From BACL11 sp945865535 (lineage in GTDB: Bacteria > Bacteroidota > Bacteroidia > Flavobacteriales > BACL11), in contig CANNBA010000012.1 in the NCBI GenBank assembly GCA_947502765.1, positions 17,345 to 81,344 of the forward strand: a stretch of 64,000 nt of DNA, read 5' to 3'. Position 1 is the first letter of the stretch, and each line of letters opens with the position of its first letter. Under the pieces are notes generated by a model. The model was not told the origin of the DNA. It saw only the letters and a program-made list of their open reading frames with translations, and searched no databases. Shown here piece after piece: positions 62,901 to 64,000 of this stretch. Both the position numbers and the translations under genes were made by a program.

Positions 62901-63197
62901 ATGGTACTGGAGATAACCTCTCCCAACTTATGGATTTCACCGTACGGTGAACATCAACAAACGTTGTTTGGCATCATTCAACATAAACATGAAGTGGAGG
63001 GAATGAACTTCGTTCAGATAAGTGATTGGTTGAACGAGAACCAGTATAAAACTCCTAGAGGTAAGGTGTTCACTCAATCACACGTGTGGTCAATCTACAC
63101 CAAGAAGATGAGGAGTATTAAAAGGTTCTCAAGGGATAATGACACACAAGTGGTCAGTACAGGTATTGATATTATCAACTACGTTGTGGAGAGGTGA
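62901..63197 (+). CDS. Small protein resembling part of a serine-recombinase 'Recombinase' domain
   Basis: 98 residues from an ATG at 62901; a GTG start at 62832 would add 23 residues but has less support. The middle, GMNFVQISDWLNENQYKTP followed by RGKVFTQSHVWSIYTKK, recalls the Recombinase domain (pfam07508-type) that follows the catalytic domain in large serine recombinases, where a helix carries the I-x-x-x-L-N motif then TPRG. It lies tail to tail with a serine recombinase gene and overlaps it by 23 bases, in sequence that is visibly richer in G+C than the rest of the window. Function unknown. Confidence 0.55.
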   Translation: MVLEITSPNLWISPYGEHQQTLFGIIQHKHEVEGMNFVQISDWLNENQYKTPRGKVFTQSHVWSIYTKKMRSIKRFSRDNDTQVVSTGIDIINYVVER

Positions 63198-63810
63198 CCA
63201 ACTCCGACATCTTCTTTACTTTACTGATTGTCGTTTCCGACACTCCAACGATTTTACTTATCTCCTTATATGTATATGTACCCTTGTTGAGGTAGTTCAA
63301 TATATCCTGTGAACGTTTACGTTGTAAGAATACCTCAGGTGTATATGATGTCCCAACTCTTCTACCTATATACACTTCAGGGTTGGTCATACGTTTAAGG
63401 GTTATACCTTCTAATTGTCTTTGACGAATCGTATCTCGTTCAAAAGAGTACATAACTGTAAGAATCGACAGGAGTAGTTCTGAGAACTTATCAGGATTAC
63501 CATTGTCATCGAAGTTTCTGATGTTGGGGTTACGACATACCACCGTGACATTGTTCTCTGTGAAGAGTTTCCAGTTGGATAGTACATCAATGGTGTTACG
63601 ACCCAATCTGTCAATCGAGTGAACTTCAAGGTGGGTTAGTTTCCCCTCGTCCATTAGTTTTTTAATCTCACCACCTTTACCTCTTTCAAACAGAGGTACA
63701 CTGCCGGAGATTACATCACAGAACACATAATCGAACCCTTTCAGGTCTTGTAACTGTCTTTTGTGGGTTTGACCCTCATCAGTTGATATTCTACTATAAA
63801 ACACCTTCAT
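63175..63810 (-). CDS. Serine recombinase/resolvase with C-terminal HTH
   Basis: 211 residues from the ATG at 63808-63810, chosen over a TTG nine codons upstream because a Shine-Dalgarno-like GGAG lies 5 bases ahead of it. The catalytic domain begins MKVFYSRISTDEGQTHKRQ with the nucleophilic serine in YSRIST; LEVHSIDRLGRNTIDVL carries the conserved D-R-L-G-R arginines. A helix-turn-helix follows near 175-200 (YKEISKIVGVSETTISKV). It is a small resolvase/invertase type. G+C content and codon use differ from the neighbours, indicating transfer. Confidence 0.88.
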   Translation of the reverse strand: MKVFYSRISTDEGQTHKRQLQDLKGFDYVFCDVISGSVPLFERGKGGEIKKLMDEGKLTHLEVHSIDRLGRNTIDVLSNWKLFTENNVTVVCRNPNIRNFDDNGNPDKFSELLLSILTVMYSFERDTIRQRQLEGITLKRMTNPEVYIGRRVGTSYTPEVFLQRKRSQDILNYLNKGTYTYKEISKIVGVSETTISKVKKMSELVTSPQRS

Positions 63811-63888
63811 ATCACTCCATTTTATGACTACCAACAAAAATACCCTATTTCTGGAGTATATGCACTAGAAATAAGATACTTTTTTACT

Positions 63889-63906
63889 ACCCGTATGGGT
63901 ATACCC
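63889..63906. promoter_or_regulatory. Palindromic site upstream of the recombinase
   Basis: ACCCGTATGGGT at 63889-63900 overlaps the perfect 10-bp palindrome GGGTATACCC at 63897-63906, about 90 bases before the recombinase start. Resolvase genes often lie beside their own site; binding is untested. Confidence 0.35.
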
Positions 63907-64000
63907 CAATTTTGGTATTGAAATCTTGCAGAACAAATATCAACCTGTGGTTAACCTGAAGGTGACCCAAGAAATATATTGAAACACGACTGTTATGTAT

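Noticed and set aside
61108..63868. TATGCACTAG at 61108-61117 and 63859-63868 as attachment cores
   Set aside because: Only ten bases match and the flanks differ, which can be chance in 2.7 kb of AT-rich sequence.

Overview
The window reads as a chromosome segment of a low-G+C member of the Bacteroidota, most likely a marine or aquatic Flavobacteriales. The reasons are the type IX secretion translocon gene sprA, T9SS C-terminal sorting domains, a complete Alternative Complex III operon, a SusC-like TonB-dependent receptor, and many promoters with the Bacteroidetes -7 element TAnnTTTG placed just upstream of start codons. There are about 54 protein genes. I saw no rRNA or tRNA gene, no CRISPR array and no complete insertion sequence.

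Layout. (1) 1-10843, all minus strand, nearly gapless: deoC, two aldehyde dehydrogenase genes (one only a half-length domain), cysQ, a Wzx-type flippase, two tandem sulfotransferases, a Wzy-like polymerase/ligase, a CxxC-containing sugar-nucleotide epimerase and a secreted glycoside hydrolase cut by the window edge. Divergent from it, 10944-13735 carries cysC-cysD-cysN. Together they suggest a sulfated surface polysaccharide: CysDNC make PAPS, the sulfotransferases use it, CysQ removes the PAP product. (2) 13812-23444: TonB-like protein, gcvH, sprA, ruvA and a T9SS cargo protein. (3) 23586-31911: two tandem T9SS-sorted thioredoxin-fold proteins (the second broken by one stop codon), a TlpA-like protein, outer-membrane barrels, an Omp28-like lipoprotein and ubiX. 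(4) 31961-44462: a small conserved-looking gene, ruvB, the actABCDEF respiratory operon, a NifU-like and an Mrp-type Fe-S protein, trmB and a glycosyltransferase. (5) 44445-57357: a phosphate-responsive region with phoR-phoB, pstSCAB-phoU, a porin, a TonB-dependent receptor, a beta-helix lipoprotein, an atypical response regulator and two tiny membrane peptides found in gaps. (6) 57358-62796: DoxX pair, FemAB-like and metallophosphoesterase genes, a LuxE-like acyl ligase and a GNAT enzyme. (7) 62815-64000: a G+C-richer tail with a serine recombinase and a convergent small recombinase-domain-like ORF, probably the edge of a mobile segment.

The most interesting signal is the phosphate region. 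Heptamers of the form TTAACAA recur at exactly 11-bp spacing (7-bp direct repeats plus 4-bp spacers, the architecture of a Pho box) between phoB and pstS and ahead of the porin, with a weaker version ahead of the second response regulator. That second regulator lacks the acidic pocket and conserved lysine of its receiver, and its stop codon overlaps the start of a 22-residue membrane peptide. A 63-bp direct repeat of the porin gene's 3' end brackets the 9.4-kb block that carries this second system.
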